A stretch of 64,000 nucleotides of DNA. It comes from Dipteris shenzhenensis. Taxonomy: Eukaryota; Polypodiophyta; Polypodiopsida; Gleicheniales. The notes under the pieces were generated by a model. The model saw only the letters and a program-made list of their open reading frames with translations. It made no database searches and was not told the origin of the DNA. A program made the translations under genes and the position numbers. The DNA is taken from assembly GCA_047967505.1 (NCBI GenBank), contig CM106540.1, one strand, 5' to 3'. Below, in pieces: positions 11,555-23,086 of this stretch. Every line of letters starts with the position of its first letter. Within the stretch, counting starts at the first letter, position 1.

Positions 11555-12477
11555 ATAGGATACATGAACCGATCCTCCCCTTGCTGGAGAAGAATACCTA
11601 CCAGAGTATGCTCACCAAACCCAGGATTGATATAGAAAGTCTTTAACCAATCAGGATTGTGTAGAATGGGTTTTGAAGCCAGAGCATTCTTGATTTGTGC
11701 AAACCCATGATCACAATCCTCATCCCAAGAGAAATCAACCCCATCTTTTAATGGCATAGTCATGGGTCGCGTCAAAGCAGCATATTGATCAATGAAGTGA
11801 TGATAGTATCCTACTAGATTAGCAAATGAGCGTACCTGACGTTTGGTTGTTGGTGGGGAGAGCTTGAGGATGGCTTCTACCTTCTTGAGGTTAGGCTTGA
11901 CGCCCTTGGATGAGAGAATATGTCCCAGTAACCTCCCTTGAGTGGCTCCAATGGTGCATTTATCAGGGTTGAGACTACCATTTACATTATTGACACTTTG
12001 GAAGGCCAACCTAACCTTCACGACATGCTCCTTACATGCTAAGAATATACAGAAATCATCTAAAAGCACCTCCAAGAAATCCCCCAAATATGGAACGAAC
12101 ACCAGCTGCATAAATCTTTGAAAGGTAGCAGGAGCATTGGTGAGGCCAAATGGCATTACTTTGAATGCAAACGTCCCCTAGGGTGTGGCAAATCTGGTTT
12201 TAAGCACATCTTCTTCAGCAATTCTAATTTGATAAAACCCGAAGTAACCATCACAGAAAGTATACATCTCATGACCACTTACCTTCTCAAGAATGAGGTC
12301 TTGAAAGTGCAGAGGGTGATGGTCCCTCTTGGTGGCCACATTGAGTTTTTTATAGTCGATGCAGACCTGCCACTTGTTGTTTTTCTTTGGGATGACTACC
12401 ACTGATGAAACCCATTTAGTATTGTGAACCGGAATAATAAACCCAGCTTCTACAAGCTTTTGCAACTCTGAGCGCAA
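11551..12477 (-). pseudogene. Gypsy reverse transcriptase and RNase H start
   Basis: The two segments 12178-12477 and 11551-12156 are the same frame separated by one TAG, where the family has Trp ('TP*GTFAFKVMPFGLTN'). Motifs seen are 'IPKKNNKWQVCIDYKKLN', 'TFCDGYFGFYQIRI' with the first catalytic Asp, 'MPFGLTNAPATFQRFM', and the paired-Asp motif as 'LLDDFCIF'. The thumb and connection follow ('GRLLGHILSSKGVKPN', 'VEAILKLSPPTTKRQVRSF'). The RNase H opening ends at a stop near 11551 and resumes in another frame. The protein could not be made intact. Confidence 0.88.
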
Positions 12478-13200
12478 AAGTGTCGGTCTGTAGGGGCCCT
12501 AATCTCTGAAACTTCTAAGCCACTAGCTTGGCATCAGGCTTTAGCTCTATCTTGTGTTCTATGGCAGTCAAATGGCGAAGGTGGTGGTAGCTAGTTGCGA
12601 AGAGGTCAGGGAAACCTTTGAACATTTCTAGGATCTCATCTTTCTCACTTGGAGTGAGGTTTGGGGAAAGCATAGATTCAAGATATTGAGGACTAGCTGT
12701 TACCTTTGGTGTTGGGGTCAGAGACACCTCCATCATGTAAACTTTTTCCTCTAAGAACTCCTTCCCCCGTCTGAATCTTCCATTGACTCAGACACTGAGG
12801 ATGAGAGAGTATCACTGTCTTGGTCCTCGGTTGCACCAGGATCTTCTCCTTTGAAGCACCAAAAGACATGTGTCCTGTCTTCTAATAGCTGATTGCATCA
12901 CTCTTTCTCAACCACAGTCTCTCGAGTATGGCTGGGTAACTCCTGCCTATATCTCTCCTATATCTTCAATGTCCACTACATAGAAATTGATGATGGTGGT
13001 CAATCCATTGACAGTGATGGGAAAATCCTCGATGACTCCCAGGGTGGCAAGTCGTCGACCCCATCCGCTACCTTGATTCGAGTGGAGCAATGCCTTGTGC
13101 ATTTCAAATTCAACTTCTTCATGATATAGGGCACCATGATACCCGGGCCATGATATTACATGCACTCCCCCATCAACACACACACTTTTGACATGGCAGT
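12478..13200 (-). pseudogene. Gypsy protease and RT N-terminal linker
   Basis: Segment 12947-13183 carries 'VCVDGGVHVISW', a plausible aspartic-protease D-x-G site, followed by 'LGVIEDFPITVNGLTTIINF', typical of plant Gypsy protease ends. Segment 12515-12736 has the 'AIEHKIELKPDAK' motif that precedes RT. A one-base slip in a G/C run at about 12495-12500 shifts the frame into the RT segment. Acidic, Ser-rich linker sequence lies between. No gag zinc knuckle is found upstream. Confidence 0.7.
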
Positions 13201-13439
13201 TATCTATGATGATATCTACTGTATGTGGGTGCCGATCAACTTCTTCAGAAGTAGAAGAAACCTCTCGTACCTTTCCCTTTTTCCTTCTCTTCCTTGTTGA
13301 GATCCCTTGCTACAACTCACGTCTCACCTTAGGGCTTAATGTACAATGTATATGAGATGTGCTTAGAAAAATAACTCATATAGTGCCTTTTAGAGAAAGT
13401 TATGCAATGGTCATTTCACCTTACTAACAAGAAAAAACA

Positions 13440-15345
13440 ATGACTTCTGACAGATTGCTCACTTGGGCTTGTGTGTACAGCTAGAGCTTGAGCTGGGGAG
13501 GTGTGAGATGGACCTGGGGAGGTTGTGGTTGGTGGAGCTGCAATGGGTGGTGGAGTTGGCAAGGGAGGTTGGTGGGACTCTGTGATGGAGGTGGTGAGGT
13601 TGGAGCTAGAGCTGGTGAGGTAGTGGGGTTGGAGCTGGAGGTGGTGAGGTTAGAGGTAACTAAAACTAGAGATAGGGATGAAATGAAGGGTGGCTCTACT
13701 TAGAGGGGGTTTTGTCTCAAAATCTTTGCAAACAATGATGAGGAAATAAATGCACAGGAACCTAGAAGACTTTTTTCCACATGTGTGGCTGATAAGACAG
13801 ATGTGACATAATTCATTGGAAACTGTGCCCTTTCCTCTTATCTACAGTTTCTCCATCCCTCTAGCAGTTTTGATCTGCATGACTGCCATCATCATCCCCC
13901 CCACCCCCCCAATCATCATCCCAGCCCCTCCTATCCTTACTGCACCTATGCAAGAGCCACAGACAAGTCACTAGGGCTAGTCATGGATAGAAAAAATCCA
14001 TGTACTCATTCTACCACTTAGGAATCTGCTATATTTGTTTGCTACTAGTATTTTCTTGATCTGTGATTGTGTAGACCTCATCTTTTCTTAGGTGCCAGTA
14101 CTTGGTCCATAAAGGATAACATTGTTTTCTAGAAAATGTGATTTGAGGCTCTTCTCCATAAAAACACCCTATATCACGTTTATTAGCAAAACATGCTAGC
14201 TGTGCACAAGCTTGTAGGGAGGACAAAATGAATGATACTCTAAAAAGCATGGTCTAAAAATAGGTGCATGCAATCACTAGATACTCTAAATATAGTACCT
14301 TGAAGACCAGTTTTGGCATGTGTTCTCTCCCATCATTATCCCACCTACCTATACTTGTGCAAAAGCCACAATCTTGATCTATCTAATTCTACTTCATCAA
14401 CAACTATTAGGCATTTACCTGAACTTGTTGCATCAAGAGGAAGGACTTTTTGCTTAAAAATGCGATATGGAGGGAAAAACAAAAAAAGAGCTCAAATCGC
14501 ATTTTTGAGCAAATTTTGCTTAAGCCCAATCTAATCAAGCAGTTGTACTCCACCATTCTCCTAAGCCCTAGATTACATATGAGATAAACCAATGATAGGA
14601 GACAGATTTCTTACCTAGGCTTGTGTGTAGAGCTGGAGCTGGAGCTGGAGAGGTGTGAGATGGAGCTGGCTGGGGTGGTTGTGGTTGGAGCTATAGTGGG
14701 TGGTGGAGCTGGTGGGGTTGGAGTTGGAGCTACAGTGGGACTCTGTGATGGAGGTGGTGAGGTAGTGAAGTAATGAAGGGTAACTCTACTTAGAGGCAGT
14801 TTTGTCTCAAAATGTGTGCAAGCAATCATAAGGAAATAAATGTACAAGAACCTAAAAGACCATTTCCCACACGTGTGGTTGACAAGACAGATGTGTCATG
14901 CATTGAAAATTGTGCCCTTTCCCCTTATCTACACTTTTCTCCATACACTTTCCTCCAACCCTACACCACATCCTTACCTTGCATCATAGCCATCATCCCC
15001 CCCCCCCTTACTCCCATCATCCCTTCAACAACCCCCCTTCTGCCCTTACTCCCATCATCCCCCAACACCCCCCCCCTTACTGCACCTATGCAAGAGCCAC
15101 AAACAAGTCACCAGGGCCAGCCATGGATAGAGCAAATCTAGCTACTCATATATACCAATCTGTTATATTTGTGGGCAGTAGTGTTGTCTTGCTCTCTGAT
15201 TGTGTAGACCTCACCTTTCCTTAGATGTTAGTGACACAACACATAGAGAATAACTTCATTTGCTAGAAAATGTGATTTGAGGCTCTTTTCCATTGAAACA
15301 CACTATATCACATTTATTAGCAAAATATGCTAGGTGTGCAAGAAT
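13440..15345. repeat. Large diverged direct duplication (two ~0.75-kb copies)
   Basis: Copy A is about 13440-14215 and copy B about 14597-15345 (offset 1.13-1.16 kb). Shared landmarks are 'gcttgtgtgta.agct.gagct' GGT-rich blocks near 13465 and 14620, a pyrimidine/C-rich block near 13880 and 14990-15080, and 'gaaaatgtgatttgaggctcttYtcc' near 14130 and 15265. ORFs here are low-complexity (Gly/Trp or Pro/Thr repeats) and I treat them as artefacts. The unit could be a diverged LTR pair or a segmental duplication. Confidence 0.6.
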
Positions 15346-15399
15346 TAGATAAAAAATGCAATTTGGAGTAGTTTTCCTGTAGAAACATGAATATCACCT

Positions 15400-15727
15400 T
15401 TTCTAGCAAAAGGTACTAACCTTATTAGTATGTATTAGCTTGAGAAGAGCTTGATGGGTGCCAGCTTGATGGTTGTCAGCTTGATGTATCTTGAGCTATA
15501 GTGGGTTAGTGTGGATAACAATTTGATGGGTGTCAGCTTGATGGGTTGAGATAGATTTGTAGTGGGTATGAGGAAAGGACCTGGAGCTGTATTGGGTCTA
15601 GCTATAGTGGGCTTCGGAAAAAGTTGTTGCTTAAAAGGAGCATTTTCAAAGGACAAGTGTTAGTGTAATTATGATTATGTTATATTATTGACATGACTTC
15701 TTTGTTGCTTTGATAGTTCATCCTCCC
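15400..15727. other. Spacer with 'agcttgatgggtg' short repeats
   Basis: A phrase 'agcttgatgggtgYcagcttgatgg' recurs between 15440 and 15550. Nothing else is recognisable. Confidence 0.5.
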
Positions 15728-16232
15728 AATTATAGTGAAAGGGTGCTTACAAGAAGATGTTAGAAATGCTATATTCAAGATTAGTGGTATTGTGAGGTAT
15801 GCTTACTATCAAATCGCATTGATTGCATTTTCTTCAATTTAAGCTAAATAATCTATAGATTTGATTATGAATATATCTTACATGGGCATGTGAAATAGGT
15901 GGATATCTCAAAAAGAGATCTCCATATCAAGCATCAAGAAGGCTAGGGTGGACTCCATCGAAGCTGTATGCTTGCTTGAGAAGCACTTTCCCTTGAGCAT
16001 TATGACAACTCAAGTGCACTTGCTTGTGCACATAGTTGATGAGGTGGCCATTGCAGGTACCGTTCATAGTCGGTGGATGTTTTTTCTCGAGTGGTTTATG
16101 AAAACTTTGAAGGGATTTGTAATGCAGAGAGCAAGACCAGAAGCAAGCATGGTGGCTTGTACAAGAGTCATTAGTATATATCATGGAGTTTCTTGCATTC
16201 TTGGATCCCGATATGCCATAGGCTTGGCATAA
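15728..16232 (+). pseudogene. CACTA transposase, DUF4218-like segment
   Basis: After a short exon with 'QEDVRNAIFKISGIV' there is a plausible intron (GT at about 15797, AG at about 15899). The next exon gives 'VDSIEAVCLLEKHFPLSIM', then 'HLLVHIVDEVAIAGTVHSRW' and 'KTLKGFVMQRARPEASM'. This block order is the DUF4218 signature of plant CACTA proteins (LC-LE-FP, VHL-DE, GPV-RWM, K-V-ARPE). The frame ends at a stop at 16230-16232 after 'GSRYAIGLA'. No ATG is in frame, so this is an internal exon of a decayed gene. Confidence 0.8.
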
Positions 16233-16290
16233 CAAGGATGATGATCGCATCGTTGGTGAGGCTCCCCAAGGAAAATGGATTGAAAGAAAG

Positions 16291-17562
16291 ATGAGCGAAG
16301 AGCAAATGGAGAAATTCAATAAGTTTTGTATCCTCAATGGCAAGGAGATGCATAAGTGGATCGATAGATATGAAGCGGCCAAAGTAGAAAGAATAAATGC
16401 AAGGATGAGATTCGGAGTAATGCACAGGCGAGCACAACCATATCCACGGGATCTCTCCCTTCTCCCCACTCACATGTCACTTGATTAGCTATAATTGGCT
16501 CTACGTAAAGCCGAACGTGATGGAGAGACAATAAACGAGCATGAGCGAGAGTTATCATCTGGATGTATGATGCATGTAAGTTTCTTACCTCATAATTAAT
16601 TATTTGTGGCAATATACGCTATAAAATAGATGCATCCGCATTGTATTAATGATGTTCTTTTATAGTACAAAAAGTACAGTGCATTATGGTCATATGGACG
16701 ACATTTTCATGTGGAACACATCAATTCAAAGAGAGTCACATATGATTGTGGAGTCATGGCTAACTTCACACAAGATAGCCGAGAAAGTGCTCCGGATACC
16801 AATCTTCTCTCTTTGCAGTTCGATTATTGTGGGACCATATGCAAAATCTATGAAATTGATTTCAAACGATTTAGTATTTTCATTCTTGATGTAAAATGGT
16901 TTAGAAATATTTACAACGGTCCCATTGCTACAGTGAGGAAAGATAGTAGTGGTTTCTTTGCGATGATAGACTCCACCAAACTTTGGACCGATAAAAGTGA
17001 TACTTTTGTTCTTCCTGAGCATTATGAGCAGATTCATACTAATGATTTAATTAATCAAATGCTTTTATTTTTTAAGATCAATTGGTACATGTACTTACGC
17101 ATAAATTCAGATATTTGATGGCATTTGACACCCATCTCAATGTAGGTGGTTTTTCATCCGGATCGTTCTGATCCAAGATGGTGGTACATGATCCAAGTTG
17201 CACCACAAAGTAAATAGATTTTTGAAGATAGAGATGTAGATATGGAGATGCCACTACCAATGCTGGATCCAATTGATCCAGATGGATCTAGCGAAGAAGA
17301 TGAAGATCACAATATGAGCCAAGAGGAAGATGCACATAATGACATCATATGGCAGAAAGATGGAGATCACGATATTGATGAAGAAGATGACGATCAAGAA
17401 TCACCCGACTTTATTGAAGAAGATCAAGTCTTAGGTGAATGTATGATGCTAGAGTACAATGATGATATAGGAGATCAACTCGGTAGAGAGTTGGAGATAG
17501 ACTTGTTTGGCACACTGGACTTGGCTCAAGATGAAGCCATTGATTTAAATGCTCTTGATTGA
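16291..17562 (+). pseudogene. CACTA transposase, DUF4216-like segment and acidic tail
   Basis: A short exon-like ORF lies at 16291-16488. The segment 16711-17118 carries 'FDYCGTICKIYEIDFKRFSI', 'DVKWFRNIYNGP' and 'FFAMIDSTKLWTDKSDTFVL', matching the DUF4216 pattern (YYG-I-I-DYG, F-C-WVD, D-P-FI-A). After a probable intron the reading continues near 17143 with 'VVFHPDRSDPRWWYMIQVAP' and, past a stop, a strongly acidic tail (17242-17562) rich in Asp and Glu. Acidic C-termini are common in this family. Stops between blocks indicate decay. Confidence 0.75.
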
Positions 17563-17774
17563 TTTTTTTTTATCTCAAACTTGGACATGAATATATGAGC
17601 TTCAAACTTGATGTACATGCTCTTGTATTTTTATTCTTTTAAATGATCAAACATGTATGAAAAGAAAAAAAAATTGTCATTGGGAAAAACTCTCTTCAAA
17701 GGTCAGTATGGGAAAAAACACTCTCTGTAAAACGTCGGTATAGGGAAGTGTCTCAGAGTCATTATATAACGACC

Positions 17775-17918
17775 TTTTACAAGTCTAGTAAAGTTCTCTA
17801 TATACCCACCATTTACAAGTCTAGTAAAGGTCGCTATATACCCACCTTTTACAAGTCTAGTAAAGGTCGCTATATCCCCACTATTTACAAGTCTGGTAAA
17901 GGTCGGTATATACCCACC
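17775..17918. repeat. Four 36-bp CACTA subterminal repeats
   Basis: Units start at 17775, 17811, 17847 and 17883. Each contains 'tttacaagtctagtaaaggtc' and 'tatatacccac'. The core gacctttTAC-aagtcta-GTAaaggtc is itself an interrupted palindrome. Subterminal repeats next to the terminus are binding sites for the transposon-encoded protein in characterised CACTA elements; that role is inferred here. Confidence 0.85.
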
Positions 17919-18011
17919 TTTTTAAACCCGCCTTACGTACTGACGATTAGCATACCACGTGCACTAAACATCGGCACTTAATCGTTGGAACAAGGCTAGT
18001 ATGTAGTAGTG

Positions 18012-19136
18012 TTTATATATTTTCTTTTGAATTTCTAAGTAAAATATGTACATCCTAGCGAAACTTTTAAAATTTTTGCATAAAAGTTTCAAATCTTGGG
18101 CAAATGTTTCAAAATTTAATTTTTTTAGGGCCATGTAAACTTTTGATGACAATATTAAAGTTTCACCTCTTAACGAAACAAACATGAAAAAATCATCCAT
18201 GATTTGAACCTCGGCCTTTATCATAGCTCTCTCGATCTCTTACATTGCCATGAAGGATGGATGTATAGTGATCTAAAGAATGCAACAATCATTATGTAAG
18301 CACTATTACTACATTAAAATAAAGAAATACAATAATTACTCATGCAATGCTAAAACATCATAGAATAACAAAATACTAAATACATTTTGATTCCTAAAAC
18401 AATGGAGTGTTAATGTCAATTAAGCCATAACCCATTCCCAAAAATATGCAATACAATTGACTATCATAATGCAAAATATTTCTAACGTAATAGAAATCTT
18501 TGTAAAATCACTATCTAGTATCAAACTATCAAGGTGGTTGAGGCTAGAACAGGAAACACATAACAGCACCACATACCCAATATGATCTAGATCAGCTTTT
18601 CCAATCACACATCTGGGTGGTGAAGGTTATTATCAAGATGAATTGATCGGCAAAAGTGAGCCATCATATGGATAAACCTGGCTATACTTACACACACACA
18701 CACTGGGGAGAGTCACTCATCATATGTAACCCTATCAAGTGAGTTCAACAGAAGGATATTTTTAATTTCTAAAATTTACAAAAATAAATATACATAAGGG
18801 ACTATTTTAAATAGTTTTGGGAAAATTTTACAAATTTGTATAGAAAAGGGGTACATTTTATTACTGAAAAATTTACAGATAAGGGATTTTAGAAATACGC
18901 CTTGAATGCACATGATATAGAGGGTTTATTCATAGTGACCCCCTCGAGCGTGCGCACACACAAACACATATATCACCATATCTAAGTGAGGGATTACAAC
19001 TAATGAAAGCAAGCCATCACATGGCTTTGATATTATTTATCACAAGTGAAATATTTCAATCAAGGCGAATTCGATTCGAACAAGCTAAAGAGGGCCATCA
19101 CCTAGGCCATTACCTGGCCCGACTAACACACAAACA

Positions 19137-19177
<41 letters not shown>

Positions 19178-19503
19178 TCTTACAATAAGCTCTTGAGGGG
19201 TGCACTAATTGGAAACCCTATGTATCACGTGCGTTCAAAGCATATTAAAAAAACCCCTCAACTAAAATTTCCCACCCAATAAAAGCACCCCTCTTTACTT
19301 ATGGACTAAGTGATTTTTTTCTAAAATTAAATTAATAACCCCCTCTTGTTATTGTAATCTTGTTATAATTTTTTCAAGTCGAATTCAAATAGCCCTCCTT
19401 TTGAATTCACATGGAGTTCACATGGTACACTAAAATTTTATAAGGTGAACCCCCCAAATATCACCTAGCTCAACTGACACACATACAAACATTCATCTCT
19501 CTT

Positions 19504-19547
<44 letters not shown>

Positions 19548-20325
19548 TCAGATCCTACAATCAGCCAGAGGAGGAAATTCCAACCGGTTGAAGCAGGCCA
19601 TTACTTGGTCCGATTGGCACACACAAAAACAATAAAAAAAAGAAAAAACACACCGAAGTGAAGCCAGACGTGATGGGATTTTGGCAACGAGGTGGGAAGG
19701 GGCCTTTCTATAAGATTTAGGCAAAAATACGATGTCGTAAATTGATTTACCAATATTTTGAGAACCCTACTTGGGACACGTCCAAAGTCGCACCATGTGT
19801 TGACACATGGCCTTAAATTTACGCGTGGTAAATAAATTTATCGCTCAGTGTTTTTCATCACATCATGTGGTATTTAGGTTTATTGCATGGTACATCTAGG
19901 GTATACTTCATGGTTCTTTTGTATACCATTCGGTATTTGGCGGGTCGTTCGATCCCCTATGCCCATTGAAGAAAATGTGCTTTTTGGATTTAGAACATCA
20001 TAACACATTTTTGAATTAAAAATTAGGTATTATATTTTGAACAAATTTACTTTTTAAATCCATCTCCCTTGAGCCTAATACATAGGGTTTACAGTGCTGT
20101 GGGGCCACATTTTAAGGCCAGTTCATCTCATCGAGCCCTTACATTGTTCATGCTTGGACCTCAAACCCAAGAGCTACAAGGATTCAAGGGGGTGGAAAAA
20201 TGGAGCTCTCCAAATCTTCTTAGGATGCGCTCTAGTGCAAATAAAAAAGAGTCCTTCAAGTGTCCTATTTTAAGGCCACATGGACCCAAGGGGACCCTGG
20301 GTTGTTCCCCTTAAATATCCCTAAA
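18012..20325. other. Spacer with two (TC)n microsatellites
   Basis: No gene is seen. (TC)n runs lie at 19141-19173 and 19504-19549. Both sit downstream of related phrases ('...ggcccgactaacacacaaacatgcatc' and '...agctcaactgacacacatacaaacattcatc'), so the two loci are copies of one repeat. A short ACAC run lies at about 18691-18702. Confidence 0.6.
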
Positions 20326-20559
20326 TCACAAGGATTGCGGGGCTTGTGAAGGGCCTATTTTGAGCCCAATTTGATCCACTTGGGACCCCATACTTTCCCC
20401 CTCGGGCCCTAAACATTTGTTGAGATCTCCATTTGTCTCATTTCTTTCAGAAGTATCCACCACAGCCTTGCCTTTTATCTGTTTTAGCTCTTCAGTAAGT
20501 GTCTGAATCAACAGATCTTGTTTGGACATCCTCTGTTGAACCTCATTGTGGTCAGCCAT
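20326..20559 (-). pseudogene. LTR-retrotransposon gag N-terminal fragment
   Basis: The ORF opens 'MADHNEVQQRMSKQDLLIQT' and continues as a charged helix 'LTEELKQIKGKAVVDTS', typical of the N-terminal end of plant LTR-element gag ORFs. It lies 30 bp downstream of a tRNA-Met primer-binding site in the same orientation. It ends at a stop after 77 codons and no further gag or pol is visible to the left, so the element is truncated. Confidence 0.6.
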
Positions 20560-20589
20560 CTCTCTCGCTCACAATTAGGAATTCAACCT

Positions 20590-20601
20590 GCTCTGATACC
20601 A
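20590..20601 (-). other. Primer-binding site (tRNA-iMet type)
   Basis: On the minus strand the sequence reads TGGTATCAGAGC, complementary to the 3' end of initiator tRNA-Met, two bases after the LTR end. Confidence 0.85.
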
Positions 20602-20603
20602 CT

Positions 20604-21372
20604 TGAGATGCTCCAAACCTTGAAATCAAGATTGATTCTATAGAGAGAAGGAGAAAACTTTAATACAATAGAAGGAGACTTTCTATTGAATCAAAATCGT
20701 TTACAATCAATCCTGGAGTCACAATACTCCATGTATGGAGCTCAAACTACCTGACCACCCCCGAGCTATTCTCACTCTCACTCTCACTTGCATTAGATAT
20801 CTCACTCTCACTCACACCAAGGTGTTTCAATGAATCTCACTCTCACACAAGATGATACAATCATAGATGAAAGAAGAATGTCACTCTCACTCGTACTCTC
20901 ACTCTCAATCTCGGAGCTTCTAAAATATATTGCCTTGCTGCCTCTCCGTATTCTACGTTTTCAACTTAATAGATCATGGAATTCGATCTCAACCTCTTCT
21001 GGAAAGTTGTAGATCGCAATCCCAGATTTCGAACAAAAAAAAGATCTCCTAAATCCGAGTTTGGAATCAAAAGTTATGGTCTAAATAGTGACTGCTATTT
21101 TTATCGAAGAAAGGTGCGACCTGCTTTTCCCCACTTTTAGCTAGCTTTTCCACTTTATCCTACTTTTCTTGCCCTTCACGACCAATTTTCTCCCATTCTA
21201 GAAATAACTTTAGTTATTTTTAAATGAATCACTCCTTTCCAAGTTCTCCTTTAGAATCTACAAAGCTAGACCTTCCTTTAAACTTGCAAACTCCGGATAC
21301 AACTCCCATGCATATATATTTATTTTCTTGGATTTGTTAAATCTCAAATCACTTATTAGTATTTTCATAACA
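20604..21372 (-). mobile_element. 5' LTR of a truncated retrotransposon (769 bp)
   Basis: In element orientation it starts TGTTATGAAAATAC at 21372 and ends GGAGCATCTCA at 20604, giving canonical TG...CA ends. It is followed directly by the PBS and a gag start. Its interior contains a run of 'ctcactctcact' (about 20768-20905). The left end is fixed by the PBS; the right end at 21372 rests on the TG start and on sequence feel, and no TSD can be tested. No partner LTR is present in the window. Confidence 0.65.
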
Positions 21373-21549
21373 CAAAATTGACATGAAAATAAGTTTCACA
21401 AATAACTACTGCCACTAAAACTAAAAAGAAATTTCTACACAAAATATGGAGCGTCACACAAAAATGTGGAGCGTCACATTGGGGAGTGACAATTATGTAG
21501 GAGGACATTTTTGAGGTCAAAGCAAGGGTTGAGAAGAGCAAGGTAAGTT

Positions 21550-21588
<39 letters not shown>

Positions 21589-22253
21589 GGGGGGGAGGGA
21601 GGGAGGGAGGGAGAATTGACACTAACGTAGATTATCCAGTATATAGAACATATGGGGAAAATCAAATAAAAAAAGCTTGAAGTACTCACTACTAAAGCAT
21701 TACTCTTTATAAAGGTTACGTTCATGTCAATTAGCTAGGTTTAAGTAAACATCCATATGTAGATCACTTGGTCTCTAACCCTAGGTTGGTAACTAAGATA
21801 TCACTTTTGTTATCTTTTGCAATTTTTATAAAAAATATCAAATTTTCATAACTTCAATTTTACCTTCTAAGAGTGTTCCTTGTATAAACAATTATGAGCA
21901 CTAGGCAAAATTTGGTACAAACATGGTAAGTACTTTTTTAAAAACCATAATTACTTTTGTTGCGGGAGTGTAGTAGTTAGTTGGATAATTGTTTAAAATA
22001 TCAATAATGAATTGCTTCATCATAATCCTATTATGTCTATACCTCCATAGAAATCCTAAAATGTCTGGAGTTAAATTGCCTATTAACTCCTAGTTTGCAA
22101 ATTTTCTTCATAAACCTAAATAAAATAACTCAAATTCAACAACCTAAAGACATATAGTTGCTATATGTAAACTTCGAGGCTAATGTTTCAAGTTTGTGAT
22201 ATAGCTTGGCAACTAGGGCCCCTCGTCGATAAAGACACATGGATTTCAATTAG
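21373..22253. other. Spacer with (GA)n and GGGA repeats
   Basis: A (GA)n run at about 21551-21585 passes into a G-run and GGGA repeats to 21613. The rest is AT-rich spacer without recognisable coding. Confidence 0.6.
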
Positions 22254-22572
22254 GTAGATGAAGGAATTTGACAATTTGGGCCATTCCAATGTCCATTTTT
22301 GCCAAATGTTGAAGGAATTCGACCACGGCACTGAAGACAAAGTTGGTCGGGATGTCATGGGATGTCCAAAAATGCCAAAACCCACCACGGCGCGAATTTG
22401 GCCATTTGGAGGGTGTCCAAATGGCCAAATTTGTGCCATGGTGGGTTTTGGAATTTTTGGACACCCCATGATGTCCCGACCAACTTTGCCTTCTCTGCCA
22501 TGATCAAATTCCTCCTACTTTTGCTCAAAATTGACATTGAAATGGCCAAAGTTGTCAAATTTCTTCATCTAC
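22254..22572. repeat. 319-bp foldback (two 157-nt inverted arms)
   Basis: The left arm 22254-22410 and right arm 22416-22572 are inverted repeats of each other with a 5-base loop (gggtg, 22411-22415). The inner 15 bp (atttggccatttgga / tccaaatggccaaat) pair perfectly and the outer ends gtagatgaag/cttcatctac also match. A transcript would form a long hairpin. This fits a foldback-type MITE or a young hairpin-RNA locus. It lies about 130 bp upstream of the F-box gene TATA box. Confidence 0.88.
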
Positions 22573-22705
22573 CCTTTCAAAATTCTTCGGGCGCGCGGGG
22601 AGGCTAGAATGTTTGATTAACCTAGGCTTGTGAATTTAATTGATGGGGGTTAATGGCGCGGGAAGCCTTCGAATCCAGAAGTTTCTAAGTTTCTGTCGCC
22701 CTGGG

Positions 22706-22713
22706 TATAAAAG
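22706..22713 (+). promoter_or_regulatory. TATA box of the F-box gene
   Basis: TATAAAAG sits in a GC-richer context 381 bp upstream of the start codon. Transcription would begin near 22735-22745 and give a roughly 345-nt 5' UTR. That UTR contains three 'tagcttggcYatcaagct' repeats between 22930 and 23010. Confidence 0.6.
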
Positions 22714-23086
22714 GGGTAGAGTGCATGCAGGGGGCTGTGAAGGCCTCTCCAAGGCGGGGAGGAAGGGCGAGTGAGGAAGCGGAGGAGGGAAGAGGAAGGA
22801 GATTAATTTGATTAGAAGATAGATTAATGTGATTAGATTAGGTTAATTAGAGAATGCGGGTAGATTAATTAATTGGTAGGGAGCATAGATCATGTAAGTG
22901 TTCCATGTAAAGCATAGATATTCTAATGTAGCTTGACCATAAAGCTAATGTAGCTTAGCCATCAAGCTATTCTAATGTAAAAATTGTAGCTTGGCTATCA
23001 AGCTACATCTAAGACATGTAGTATCACTCACGCAATGTGATGGGATTTAAGTCCAAGTGCCGTGAGAAGGTTGTTGGGAAAAGGTG

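Larger units (their letters stand above)
9890..13330 (-). mobile_element. Ty3/Gypsy retrotransposon pol region, decayed
   Basis: Reading right to left, the order is a protease-like segment, reverse transcriptase, RNase H, integrase with zinc and DDE parts, and an integrase C-terminal module. RT followed by RH and then integrase is the order of Ty3/Gypsy (Copia has integrase first). No gag or 5' LTR is recognisable to the right; sequence beyond 13.4 kb is an unrelated duplicated spacer. The element is therefore 5'-truncated, and stops plus frameshifts make it non-autonomous. Confidence 0.85.
15728..18011 (+). mobile_element. 3' half of a CACTA (En/Spm) transposon
   Basis: The coding remains match the C-terminal half of CACTA transposase proteins (DUF4218-like then DUF4216-like domains, then an acidic tail). 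They are followed by subterminal tandem repeats and a terminus ending '...GTAGTAGTG' at 18011, the reverse complement of the CACTA-type 'CACTAC' end. The 5' half, with the catalytic region and 5' terminal repeat, is not found in the expected place, so the element is truncated. A 3-bp TSD cannot be tested. Confidence 0.8.

Noticed and set aside
13488-13703. Gly/Trp/Val-rich ORF
   Set aside because: Low-complexity translation of a GGT-rich repeat that recurs in the duplicated copy.
22188-22607. Overlapping ORFs on both strands with 'GHPPNGQIRA'-like phrases
   Set aside because: Produced by the inverted-repeat foldback, whose arms read alike on both strands.
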